The position numbers and the translations under genes were made by a program. 64,000 nt of DNA, taken from NCBI RefSeq assembly GCF_028389875.1, contig NC_084678.1:16894899-16958898 (forward strand), in the 5' to 3' direction. This document shows, one piece after another, positions 1-12,896 of this stretch (its first letter is position 1; each line of letters begins with the position of its first letter). The stretch comes from Rhea pennata (Eukaryota; Chordata; Aves; Rheiformes; Rheidae). A model generated the notes under the pieces. The model did not search any database. It saw only the letters and a list, made by a program, of their open reading frames with translations, and had not been told where the DNA came from.

Positions 1-3000
1 CTTGTCTTCATTTAGCATAAAACATGTTTGGTCCCCCCCCCCATGGTGTTTGGGCTGTTCAGGATGTCACTGTGTTATTCTGTGTATGAAACATTCATCT
101 ATGTTTTCCTTACCTAGCAACATTTAGTTTTCTTTAATCTTTCTCTTTAAATTTTGTAGGTTTTCTAAAGAAACAAATTACTCATCCATTTTATTGCTTT
201 TAATTCCAAAGGTGATCATGAAATTGTAATACAGGCTTTAGTTTTGAGTATCTTGTTTTTACCTTAGGTTGCTATTCCAGTAACATCAGAAACTTCTTAC
301 CATATTGCAAATTTTGAGTATCTGAACTATGGAATTTGGTGATATTTAAAAGGTTCTCACTGAAAAGAATAGTTATCTTCATTAGAAGAGCTGTTAAGCT
401 AGCAAAATTTTGCAGGTTTTTTGCATGGGAAGTTCTGTGGGTCATGGTGTGTGTAGGGAGGTGTCTTTTGAAGAATTTATTGATGGTTTTATTGATGTTT
501 TATTTCGAGCATAGTTATAATTTAGGAATTTATTTCTAAGGAAATACTCCCACACATCTCCTGAATGTTTGCACCCTAAAGCTGCAAGTAATTTTTGTGC
601 CAGTTGGCTATGTAATGAAGCTAATTGCTCTCAAAACAAATCAGAACAGTCATTTTAGAAGATGCTGCAACTTGGGAACTTTTTGCTCTCCTTTGGTTAC
701 ATGTAGTGAATTTAGCAGGATATGATTTGAAACCCTTCTCTAAAAGAAGCACTCTGGAAGAACTTCAGGATTTATGTAAACCTGGAGTTAAAAAAGTTTC
801 CAGGAGGGGGTGAGCAAAGGTGCTTAATGATTTTACCACCCAGTGAGCTTACGGTGGTGGCTCTGACTGGATGAACTCCCCAGCTAATTTTGTGCAGGTG
901 AGGTCATGGGACCTGTGTGAATTCAGGTAGGTGCATGTGTGCCTTCTCTTCTTACAAGATGATTTTATGCTTGTAAGAAGGTCTTTCTCTGAGCAAGTTA
1001 TCAGGTTTTCTGTAACCCTTTAACCTTGTCTGTGCAAATCTTCAAATCCTGCCCTCCTCCCACTGCCTTTAGAGATAAAATTAGAGCACAGATTTTTTTT
1101 TTGTCAACTTCTGTGCAAGGTCTGTTATTGCAAGGGGCAGGAATTTCTTCTGTCCTGTTAGCAAGTTGGGGGTTACTCATGCAAAACAAGAATTCCTTGC
1201 TAGGCCATCAAAAATATAATGTGGTAGTGATTTCGTTTGGCTAATTGGTAGAACCAGGTAATTGTTTTTACTTTTGTTATAGTTAGGTGGCGTTATAGTT
1301 CCTGGGTGCTGCACTAATCTGCACTGGGTGCTGCGTGTGCATTGTAAACATTTGTGTGTCTATCACTGCCTTTGCACAAACCAAATATTCTTTTTTTTTT
1401 TACCAAATCGCTTTTTTCAGTTGGCATGTTGGCTGTAAGCTGGTATGCAAGTCTTCATACTGCTTCCTTTAGGGAGAAGGGTAGGCCTGTTTAGAAGAGG
1501 ATGCTTTGTGTAACTCATGTTTACAAAATGTTTTTCAGTGATTATCAAATATGGCAGTGACTTACTCTGTGTCCCTAGGTGTATGGTAAGCAGATCTAGC
1601 AAATTCATTATTTGGTAAATCATCTGCTGTTTGGTGGTTTCTGCAGTTCAAGCTACTGTGCAGTAAAATCCATTTTCAATAGATATTGTTGAGGAAATTA
1701 AGTTACTGCAAAACCATTTAACTCCAGTTTTCTAGTCATCTTGCTTGTTTTGTTTTTAGCGCTGAAAATTATATTGTTTCTGTTGTGATATATTTGTCAA
1801 GTATATTAGCCCATGTAGTGGAATAAATGCCTTGGATAATTCGAGGAAAAAATTGAGCATGCTGTTGGTATTCAGAAGACAGGTTTTTTTAAGGGAACTC
1901 TTCAGGATGTTGTTTTGCGATACCTATATAATCTTCTGGTTTTACGTCATACTATACCTTTTTATAGCCTTCTAAAGTTCTTAAAAACTAAACAATACAA
2001 AAGAAACTTACATCAGCTAGCAGCTTACTGTTACTGATTTCTTGTGCATACTTTTGTAAATAAATAATGAAAATTTGCTTTTGGACATCGTTTCCTGTTT
2101 CCAATTGCTATGTCTCAATTTCTCAAAAGACAGCCATATACTACATGTGACAGATGTTTTCTTTTTGTACTAGAATTAGTAGTCCTCAGATACCTAATGA
2201 AGTATATTTGTTGACAAAAGTACTTTTTTCCACTTCATATTCTCTATAAATGGAAGACTACTCTTGACGTGATACTCGAGAAGAATCTGTACCTGAGACT
2301 ACAGCATATAAAAATAAAAGACTGAAATGTCTGTAGAAGTCCTCTCTGAGGAAGGGAGGATCTGTTGTTTCTGAACCTGAAGAGACCAAAAATTAAACCT
2401 ATCCACTCAGATACAGAACAGCCATCTCCAGAAAATTTTATCCCTCTTCAATGCATATTTTTATTGTGTCTTGAGGTATAACTCTCCAGTTTAGTTTCCT
2501 TAAATAGGGACTTCTGTCTCTGTTAGCTGGAGAAAGGGAGTTGAACTGTTTTCTGACTTCCCAAATTGCATTGTATATGTGGCAGTCAGAGAATGTCTTT
2601 GCCGTTTGACTTGTCAGCCCCTTCCTATGCAAATAACCTATAGGAGAATGTGGAGTATGTGCATTTATATGGAGTCTGAAATTATTCCAAAGTGTTCTGA
2701 AGATGCTCTTTTAGCAAATACCTGCTTTTTGTAGTAAATCTAAAAAGCTACCAAAAATGTTCAGATTCTCATAAAGGTGTTGGATTTTTTTGAGGGTAAT
2801 TATTAATAAATTTCAAATACCCTGACACCTTGAAAAATAAAATAATTGTTATACTCCCTCCCCGCCCCCCATTTTAGTGAAGTCTTGGTGAAGTCTAGTT
2901 TTGGTGCAAGGTATTATGACTGACTTCACTCTTGCTGTGTGGCTTTTAATGGTGATATTAAATTGTGAAATAATACCACACCTTCAGTAGTAGTAGTAGG

Positions 3001-6000
3001 TGATGGCAGATTTCCTTTCGCAGCCAGACCTGGAGGGGTTACAGATCTGTGCTCTAATGCCACCCCCAGAATTCTTTCTTAGCGCTGAAATCAGCTTAGC
3101 CCATGTTCTACATTCCACTGGCTCCTGAGGCTGCCCGGATTTATAGACTCTCTTTGCTACTCTCTTTTCGTGTGCCTAACGCATTCAGTTTACTGTCTGT
3201 AAGTTGCAGCTAGTTGTGGCAAAAAGACCTCTGTGTCGGTGCGCTGCATCTTGCTGAAACGTTCTGCCTAGAACGCTCCGTGAACAGTTCACGTTCTCCA
3301 CCGCACTGCGGTTACAGGCTAATGAAATTATTAAGGTGCAATCTTCACAGGAAAAAACTATTTTAAGTTTCCGTTATTAAAGGGTTAGGTCAGGTTATTT
3401 TCAAGTCTGGAAAGTAAAATCGTTACTTTAAATCCAGACACTTACTCCCTGGCTACACCCTGGCTTTAAAATGGTTCCACCCTAAACCAGCTTTAGCTCA
3501 AAGCCCTGGGCTGGTTTCCTTTCCCCACCCTGCATTCCATTTTCCCCAGGCTCCAAGGCTGTCCTCCTCCTCCTCCTCTTCCTCCTCCCCGTGGTAACAG
3601 CCCTGATTCTGTTAATCTGCTTTAACTCCGGAGATCGGAGGCACTTCCCCTCTCGAGTGCCTTTCTCACCATTTTATTTGCTCCTTGTGCGAAGTTAATT
3701 AGTCTTATCTTGACAGACACCTATCTCACTTAAAAAAAAAAAAAAAAGAAAAAAAAAAAGAAAAAAACTTTCTTAGTTTTACTGAATTTGCAAGTTATGA
3801 GAAATCAGGAAAGTTTTAGAATTTTAACGTAAGTTTCTGATCCTGCTGTGTGATATCACCCCTGTTCAGGACTTTCACTTTCCGATTTGAAGTGCTGCCT
3901 GTGTGTTCAAGCATAGTGAGCAGGAATTCATTCTTCGTGTGCGGTGTCTCAGATTCAAAAAAGAAAACTAATTTTGGTATAGTCTTGGATTTAATTTTTT
4001 GAGATTTCTTACTGAGTTGTTTCAAAAAATTTTTTTCTAGAGGATTTCAGAAGGTTATAACAGCTCAACATCCTGTCATATAGTGAGCATTAGCATTTAT
4101 AACATTTAGTGGTATTACTTAGGTCTGTTCCTGTTTGTGCATTTCGTTCACAAACAGATGTGCAGAAAGAGAATATCTCTGTACTGAAAAACAGCGTAGA
4201 CTAGTATCAGTCCTCTCATTAAGTAAGTTATGAAACTTGGGGGAAAAAGGCTTACATTGAGCTTCAGGGTTTGTTTGTTTGTTTTTAAGTGATAGTATAT
4301 TTGGAGTTAGAGTACAGTTCTCTGTATATTTTGGGGAAATGAAATTGCTGGCTGAAGGTATTTCTGCACTGGCCACTCATTCCTGCTCCTACAATGACCA
4401 CTGAATTCTTTTTGAGACTACTGTAAATTAGAAAAATAAACTCATATAATTTAACCTTTTTCTCCTTCCTTAGAGCTGGGTATTTTGTTTTGCTGTCTTT
4501 TGTTGGGTACTCTTCTGCTGGGAAGATGGGCTCACTGATCAGGCTTTCCTTGTGGCCTTACATAAAGTTGAGTCGGGACCACTAACAAGCAACTGGAGAG
4601 CACCCACAAGCAGCTGGAGTTGGGGCTGGGACCTCTGTTGGCTGATGCAGCCCATGGAAAAGGATCTGCAGTATCTGATTTTTTGGCAGAAAAGCAAGTA
4701 TTATTGGAATAAGCTAAAAACTTTTTTTCCCCAGCTACCTGAGGGAGTAGAGGAAATTTTCTGGTTTATACCTGTTAATTCTCCATATGCTGATTATTGT
4801 TTTGAATAAAGTTCTTCAGAGATGCGTATTCTTTTAGAAACCCATTGTGGAAGTATTAGTATAAAAATAGGCCATATTTATGTTGAACTAACCTACTTTG
4901 TTGTATAAATTCTATTCCAGAGATAGAAAAAATGTTTCTGTTGCTATTGGTAATACACACATTGATAATATTGCATAGTTGTAGGCTTGTAGGTTATATT
5001 CAGGCCTACATTATGAAGGCTGTCTTTCAACTGATGTGGACTTTAAACTCTGTTTTAAGGATTCAGCTCTGCATATGCTCATAAAGATTGTGCAGAAGAA
5101 CATTGAAGCCTCCTGGAATTATAAAGAAGATAGACTAATGGGGGGTGGGGTTGGTCAACAGTTTCCCCCTGCCTCACCTTGAGCCTTCCAGAAACAGTTA
5201 AAAGCACTTTAAATTTTCAGTCATATGCAAGATGGTGTTTCTTAGTGACTTACTCAAATCCAGGTGGTACGGGTCGCACCAGTTTGAACCACTGTGGAGA
5301 AGCTGCAGGAGAACTACTCAAACCTGGAAAGGGCAGGGGGAAGGAGGTGTAGTCTTAAGGAAATAGTATTTTGGGTTCCATGAGTATCTGCTTAAGACAT
5401 GTTACTGTCACGGAGTTTTCAAAGAGAATAAATGTTGTGGTTAAGCATGTGTATTTGCCTAATAAGTTTTCTGAATTACAAAATTGGAGCTTACTCTGAA
5501 GGTATTGCACGCATTATATCCATGTGTATATTATTAAGTTAGTAAAAAGAGTTCTAATCAAAACCAATATAATTAAGCGCATCAATTCTCTATGTAAATA
5601 GTGATATGTGAGAATGCTATTTTTTACTTAAATAGTAGGTTATGAAATGTTTTCTTGTTGTTTGCGGGGAGAAAATTGTTAGAAAGGAGGTATCTGAAAT
5701 TCCAGCTCAAAGGAGATTTTTAGCAGCTGGCAAAAATGTCACACTGGTTTTCTGCCACACTAGTGTTCCTTTCCCCCCCCCCCCCTTATATCAAGAACAA
5801 AACATTTGGAAACGAAAGCTTTTCTTTCCTGTCTGTTTACAAATGATTGCAGTCTTATTTACATGAAGATATGGAGCTGAAATTTCCTAAGTTTATATGA
5901 GAAACATCATCCCTGAAATTTTAAGTGAAGTTCACTCTCAGACAGATCTATTGAGATGCTCCATACAAATAAGCAGAAGAACCTCAGAAATCTAGAAGTC

Positions 6001-9000
6001 TTTAATTCCCATAAGTTTTTTCCAAAAGCATTCACCTCAGGCCATAATTTAGCAGTGTCCTTGAAAGAAATTCCTAGTATAAGTGGCTCCCACTTTCCTG
6101 TAGTCCTGTCTCCACGCCCACATTCTCCTGCAGTTGTTCCGGTACGAACATTTGTACAACCGTGTAGAGAACCGGATTGGGGAACTGATCTGGGTTTTAA
6201 AATAACTTTTTTTAATAAACTAGTTTATTTTTAACATATATCTGTTCCCATCTCCAGATCACCTCACAACTATATGTATAGTCTTGGTACAACTGCTGTA
6301 AAGCAGACCCTAAACAACCACCCCAGCTGCCTGTATTCATTGCAAAGATATACTGGGGCAGTATCATTGACTGTGTTAATTAGCAGCCGGGACGATGGGA
6401 TGGAGTGTGCCTCCAGTAAGTTCTTGGATGACACCAGCCTGGCAGGAATGGTTTGTTGGAGGGTGCCATTGCCAGAAATGGCATGAGTTCAACAAAGACA
6501 AATGTGGAGCGCTGAGGATGGGACAGAGTAACTCCTTGCACCAGATTAGATTATAGATTGGCAACCAACTAGCAAGAAAACAGCTTTGCAGAAAATGTGT
6601 TCTGGTGGATAACAAACTGAATACGAGTCCGTGGGCCTCATGGCAGCAAAGGCCAGCTGCAAACTGGGCTGCGAGCACAGCTAACCCGTCGAGGGAGCCA
6701 AGATTACCTTCGGAGTACAAGGTCCGTTTCTGAGATCCCCAGTACAAGCTTGAACAAGCCCAGCAGAGGCCACCGAGATGGGCGGGAGGATGTTGTGCGT
6801 GAGGAGAGGCTAACGGAGCTTGCTTTGTTAAGCCTAAAAAGAGAAGCAGGGGAAGGTGTGTTGGGGGGAGGTCTTTCTAAGTGTGAGTAGGATCTAAGAT
6901 TATCAATGTTGTTTTAGTCAACTCCAGACTGGATCTTGCTGTCACCCCTAGTTTTGAGTGTCCACAAAATACAAGCAGCCAAAGGCTTTGGCTGGGTTTT
7001 GGTGATGGTGGACATAATCTCAGGTTAGGATATTAGTGAAACCGGCAAGACAACGGCTTTCATTCTGCTGAAGCTGCTGAAGGTTTAAGTTGCTGTTCGA
7101 ACAAGTACTGGAGCTGTGCCGTGGGGTGAACTATACAGAAAGGGTAGGGACACTTCTCATGGCAGGGAGGTATTAAATGAGTTCATTCCAGGCGCTGAGC
7201 AGCGATAACCTCCAGTTCAGAAAGACGTATCTGGAGAAACAGCTAATGCTTTATGGAAAAGCACTAAATTCAAGGAGAGTTGAGGACAGATTTGGAAAGC
7301 TTCCTAAAAGCCTCTCTAAATTTCCCAGGGTGATGGAGAATTTACAGAAACTGACCTAAAGCTTTGGCTGTAAACAATAAGCTAAGTATGGTTGCAGTCC
7401 TTCAAGGACTACTGTATTTGCTGGCTGACTTCCTCCACCTCTCTGGTGCTGGAGTCGCTTTGATTTGGTAGGTGGTTGTCGGGCGGCCTTGTCCCCTTGC
7501 AAGCGCTGAAGGCTGAGGGAGAAACAGTGCCGCTTTGTGTTTCCGCCAAGCGGAAAGGGACTTTGAAGAGAAGACGACAGGCTTGGATTTCCTTTTACCT
7601 TGAGATTGTAATGAAAAGAACAATAAAGAACAATACTTAGGAGCAGCAACCTAGCGAAACATTCCCTTTGGTTTTGGGGGAAGAGGTTGTTTCTGCGTTC
7701 AGTGTTCCAGCTGGACCGGGTAATCATGTATGACTTCTAGTCACACCCTTCCCCTGATCACTGGGATTAGTGCTCTGTACAGATTTCTAGAAAATACTCG
7801 ACTTTGAATATGAGAGAGCAGAAATAAAAGCTGAAATAGAAAAAAAATTAGGAAAGAGAACAATAGTAATGACAAATATCGCTGGGGATATGCGCAGAAG
7901 ATAAAAACACAATGCAAACAAGAAATAAGTGGTGTCAGCAGACACTAAGGAGATAGTTTGGTAATGTGTAAGCGTAAGCTGTAGCAAGGAAAATGAATGA
8001 AACAGTGAAAAGAAATTCAAAAATTTATTCTATGTTTTAAAGAAATTATTTTATATAGCCAAATGGATCCTTCCTTTAAAGTGGAGGAGACCTTTCCTTG
8101 AACTAGATGGTCTTTCTGAGGTGGCGCATATGTTTTTTAGTCATTTGATGAGGTTTAATGCTTTTGCTGACAGTTTTCTCCAGAATATTGGGAAATAGTT
8201 TCTAAAGTTTAATGTTTCATTCACATATTTTTAGTAAGCTGCATCACCTTTATTTTTGTCATAGCTCTTCCCAAAGGACTGGTAGTCATGACTTCTTCAT
8301 TTTTGAATACTATAACTTCATTAAAAAAAAAAAAAGTTGGAACTTGTTATCAGTAATGACCTTGATACTGATACACGGTAGTTGACTAAAGTGGGCTTTA
8401 AAACACATGTATTCTGATATAGATACAGCTCCCACAGTGGAATTGCATTTTTCATTTACTTGTTTTACTATTTGTGAACATTGTAACGTGGTTTCTGGTC
8501 TTATTCTTTTTATTGCAGCAATAAATTTTAATCTTGGACAGAATGTGTTGAAACACAGGGTACGTGATGAATCCTTGGGAAAGATTATTTAGATGGGATA
8601 ACTTATCTCAGACTGAAGAAATGCGACTAGTAGCCCAACAGCCTCGATGACTCGTGTGCAAAATGTCCTCAGCCACATTGATCAATAACATTATCCTGGA
8701 ACCTTTTTTTACATGACCCCAAACTCTCTCTCTTTCTGTCCTTGAATCGCATGAGTGGTGTTGCTCACAGGTGTTGATCCCTGAAAGGCTGTCTGCATGT
8801 GTACCTGCCATGCTTACAGCTTCCCATAAAAAGTGATTTGGTAGTAACATGGAGCTATGTTATAAAACTCCTTAAAGACAGCAGTGACTAGATGGAAATA
8901 CTTTTTTTTTTCTTAATCTACATTTCTAATGTAAAATCTCTTGTATTAGTGTTGTATTAGTAATCTTATATTTTTGAAATGGCCCTTGAATATCTAAATG

Positions 9001-12000
9001 ATTTTCAACAGAAGATATTACTTTCTCTCTCTAATTAGCAGTACAAGCACAAATTAAATACTTCAGTCTTAGGTCTGTTTTGTTTTTCTGATGTCTGGAT
9101 TTGTGACAACTGTTCATATGACTTTCAAATGAAGTCTTCACGTGAAATCTTTTTTACGGTAATAGAGGCATGCCTGCTGCTGAACGGGGTTTCTAATCTG
9201 GATTAGGCCTCCATAGCAAGGAAAGCGAGGTCCCCGTCTCTCCTAGCTCCCTTGCCCAGCAGGTACGCAGTTCAGTTTTAATTTGCCCACGAGTAGATTC
9301 CCGCACAGCAGCCACCTCTGCGTGTGTTTGGGGTATGACACTACTCGCGCTGCGAGTGGCACGAGCCCTGTTCTTGCTTATAGGGCTGCTGAAGGGCTGC
9401 CTGGTCAGCCATGCTGGCGAGCGACACGGGCTTTTTGCCATGCCGTGCTCAGCTGGGATGGGTGCTTGTGGCTGGGCTTCCTATAGTCCTTTTATATTGG
9501 GCTTTCATGTGTAAATAAGAACTTTACTATTTAAGTGTTGCTTTCACAGTTTCAGCATGGCAAATGCTATTGCAAGAACTGTAAAAATAGGCCCTGTGTT
9601 TTATTTATTTTTTTAAAAAAAAACTTTATTCATCTGAGTGAACAAACTAATAAAGATTTTCTAAAGCCTCAGTGTTTTTGAAAGTAGGCTGATATAATAA
9701 AATAACTGAAAAATAATTATTTGCTAAAGAGACTAATGAGCTCAGGCTTTTTGAGCAGCATTAATCCCACACTTAACTTGCTGCGCTGGTGAGGATTTCC
9801 TGTGAATGGTGCCTGGAATCCATACAACAAAAGGGATTGTCTCAGTGGTTTAAAAACTGAGTAATACAAGATTTAGATGAAGATTTTAGACTTGCCACAC
9901 GACCTGTTGCCTTAAGTAATTACAAAATAGCTCATTTACTGAAGCTTGGTTTATGTACTTTTGAAGCACTCTGATAAACAGTTTAGATCACTGGGCAGTA
10001 ATGGATACTTCTGATTTATGTAATTTTTTGCCTAAATCTTGTTAAAGAAACTGCATCCTAGAGAAAGAGAGAAGTGGTTTTGGAGGCTCTATGGAGAGGA
10101 ACTTCAAGCATTTTTGGGTTTTGGTGTATTGAGAGTATTTTAGTAATTATGTGACTAAGTGGATATTTATTTTGCCTTAATGTGTATTTGATTAGGTTAC
10201 TACAGCTATAAATACTTCAGGCTCTAAAGCCTCTGTTTCACTGTCTGTCTCTGATCTTGGCTTTTGAGGAACATTTAATGTCTTGTTGTGGTTACAATTA
10301 ATCTGCATGTGTTTTAGCAATTAGTGTTTATGTGCAGCAGGCAGCAGCAGATTCTGGCAACTGTCAGTCAGCATCTGTAATTGCCTATGAAAACAGGAGT
10401 GAGGAACCGCAAGGTGATTTACTGCCCAGCTATTTGGCAACACCGTTTTGTTGACAAACACGCTCCCTGGCCTGGATTATTCGCCATGTTTTGCAGAGTA
10501 GATGGTGAGCAGCAGAGGAATAGCAGTATTAGCATTGCTTTCTGCTTGATAAAGCTGTTTGATAAATTACCATTTTAATGGGCTAGAGTTTCCTTTCTTC
10601 ACCACCTCTTGGAACAGCTGTTGTGTTTTTTAAACTCTCGTAATTTCCCTTTGTACAGAAGTGTTTGTTTTTAAAACAAACTTCAGTATCTTTTGTAAAA
10701 AAATGTATACATGTTAACTGTTTGCACTGTAATAGTGTGACAAAATACGTAAAAATTCAAAGCAATTAAAATGTTCTTCTGCTTAACTAAGATTTAATAA
10801 AACTGATAAGATTACACAAACAAAACACAGATGGAGGAAGGAAAATAACTTCAAAGAGAAAACATCTCTGATGGTTCATGTAGATGCTGCTATCGTATTT
10901 GTAGTCTCCAACCTTGAATATTGCCTAAGTCTCCCAAATGTAGGAGTATTCTTTGCCAATGATTGTTGTTTTCCTTGCTATTTGCTTTAGGCTTTTTGGT
11001 TTTTTAAAGGAAGTAGCAAAAGTTAACAGCAAGCTGTAATGAACTGCAGTGCATGCAGTAAAGTACAGTTTATTAAAGTAAATCTGAATGTGTTGAGGAA
11101 TCTAAAATGCTTTGCACTTGGGGCTAGGAGACGCACAGAGTCTGATAGGGGCACCACTGGCACCACGGACACGTTAAGCAAGACGCTTCATCTTTTGTGA
11201 CTGTTATCTGTAAAATGGAGACAAAAATAATGATCCTCCTTTAGCAATTTTTCGGGTTACGGAAGAGAGGCACTGTATTAGTGTCCTCATTAGCATTTTT
11301 AGTAAGGCTGTACAAATTGATGTTTTGCCCTGATTTTGAAATTTCTGAATGCTGTAACCCAGTGTGAGTGTCCATCCGTCCGTCCTTCCTTCCTGGCTGA
11401 TAACTCCTGTGTGCCATGCTGCTGAGAAGCCCCTATATAGAAATAAATGCTTATTACTGTGCTGTGCATAGACAGTATCTTGGTTCCTTGCACTGAGAAT
11501 TGATACAAGATGTATTAATGGGTGTAGCCAAGTGTTAATTTTGTACACGTGCCCCCAGTATGGACTGTAATAACTGCCTTTTGCGTTAAGTGGATTTTAA
11601 AGGATTTTGACCTCTGAGGCAATAAAGGGTTAAAGATCTGTAAAATTGCATCTTTTTCTGTCCGATCATTCATCATCAATGCCTTCTCTTGGGATCTGGA
11701 TGTGATTTCTCTCCATCTTGAACAGTACAAATGCTACAAAGACATTTATTAAGAAGCTTTAGCAATGTACTTGATTGAGTTTTGAAGTATTTGGCTGTAT
11801 TTTGTTTATATATGTTCCTGTCTAGTTAGTTTTAGTTTGTTATGGGCACTTTATAAGTGGGGTAACAACCCTTGGAGGGGGTAGGGTAGGGGTTGATTCT
11901 TGTGACGAGTAGAGATATGGATAAAAATCACTTTATTTTAGATAAAAATGCACAAATAACTTAATACTGTAAGAGAATCAAAATTCACATCAAGGAAGAC

Positions 12001-12614
12001 TCTTATTTTGGGCCTTTCAAAAATTGCAAAAATAAATGCATAAATGCATACGTACAAGTATATGAACCCATATGAAAATGAGAAGGCTACACCAAGGTAC
12101 GCCAGGGAGGAATTACTTTGTAATCTTATTTTTCTATGGCTTCACTAACTGATGGTTTTTGTTAATTGTTTATTATGCTTTCTTAGCAGCAACCTACTGT
12201 AATCTGGGTTTTTTTCCCCTTATTGTATTGCTTCTATATAAAATCTACCCTATGCTGAGAACCAGTAGTTAGTGTGCATTTTTTTTTCAAATAAATGCCT
12301 CCAAGAAGTTTATACGAGTTAGCAGTCCACTGTTACAGGCAGTTTATTGCTGGATTTTGTTTTTGTTGCTGTTTTTAAACTTTTGCCATGGGGAAGAAAT
12401 GAAAGTATGAAAACTTCGGACTATCAGAGTAATCATGCTACAGAAAAAAGGAACTTAAATGCTTGAAAGTAATTTCAGTACTGTCACGCTATCCTAAAAC
12501 CATGATGCAGGTAGTCACTGAGCTTCCTATGGCAGTTAAAAGCGAGTTGGAAATGCGCGTGCGGCCGACATGCCCTGGAGCGGGGGGTCTCTGACGGCGT
12601 CTGTCTTTGCGCAG
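1..12614 (+). other. ZBTB46: ZBTB46 intron, 5' part in window
   Basis: This AT-rich stretch precedes the first ZBTB46 exon in the window and is read as intron following the BTB-domain exon, which must lie to the left. I see no exon here. The open frames are short, lack recognisable domains and are not bounded by paired splice sites. It contains homopolymer runs, a C-rich and pyrimidine-rich patch near 3520-3600, an A-rich run near 3733-3768 and one degraded CR1 piece, annotated separately. The rest shows nothing I can name. Confidence 0.7.
6385..6890 (+). mobile_element. CR1 LINE fragment, old and degraded
   Basis: The stretch is collinear with the 3' part of a CR1 non-LTR retrotransposon. 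Near 6400-6450 it encodes the reverse-transcriptase box around SKFLDDTSLAG (the CR1 form is SKFADDTKLGG). This is followed by the region corresponding to the GAGTTCAACAAAG segment, the LVDNKLN segment near 6600-6625, and the AGGCTAACGGAGCT...TTAAGCCT segment near 6805-6835. Several internal deletions and many substitutions show it is old and inactive. CR1 is the dominant LINE of birds and other sauropsids, which supports the assignment of the organism. Confidence 0.8.
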
Positions 12615-12896
12615 GTGCTGACGCGGCCGTCACGGAACCCAGCAGCTCCGACAGCCGAGGGGAGCGCTCGGACCTTTACGCCAGCGTGGACGAAGCGCTC
12701 CTGGGGGGCGAAGCGAGCTACCTCTCCCAGCCGCTGACCCCGGAGAAGGAGGACGCGCTCCAGGCTGCAACGGTCGCCAACCTGCGAGCAGCGCTCATGA
12801 GTAAGAACAGTTTGCTGTCTCTGAAAGCTGACATGCTGGGAGAGGATAGTTCTCTGCTGTTTGAGTACTTACCCAAAGGCACGCATTCGTTATCTC
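12615..12896 (+). CDS. ZBTB46: ZBTB46 coding exon, middle region
   Basis: The acceptor is TTTGCGCAG before 12615 and the donor is CTC|GTAAGT after 12896. The frame has codons starting at 12617 and encodes ADAAVTEPSSSDSRGER through EYLPKGTHSLS. The human counterpart is ADLSVTEASSSDSRGER through EYLPRGAHSLS. The exon enters needing two bases and leaves one base into a codon. It is more GC-rich than the flanking introns. It has no zinc finger and is the last exon shared by the two alternative 3' ends. Confidence 0.95.

Noticed and set aside
625-813. 62-codon frame containing an ELQDL-type segment
   Set aside because: It looked briefly like an exon, but there is no acceptor or donor at matching phase and no family match.
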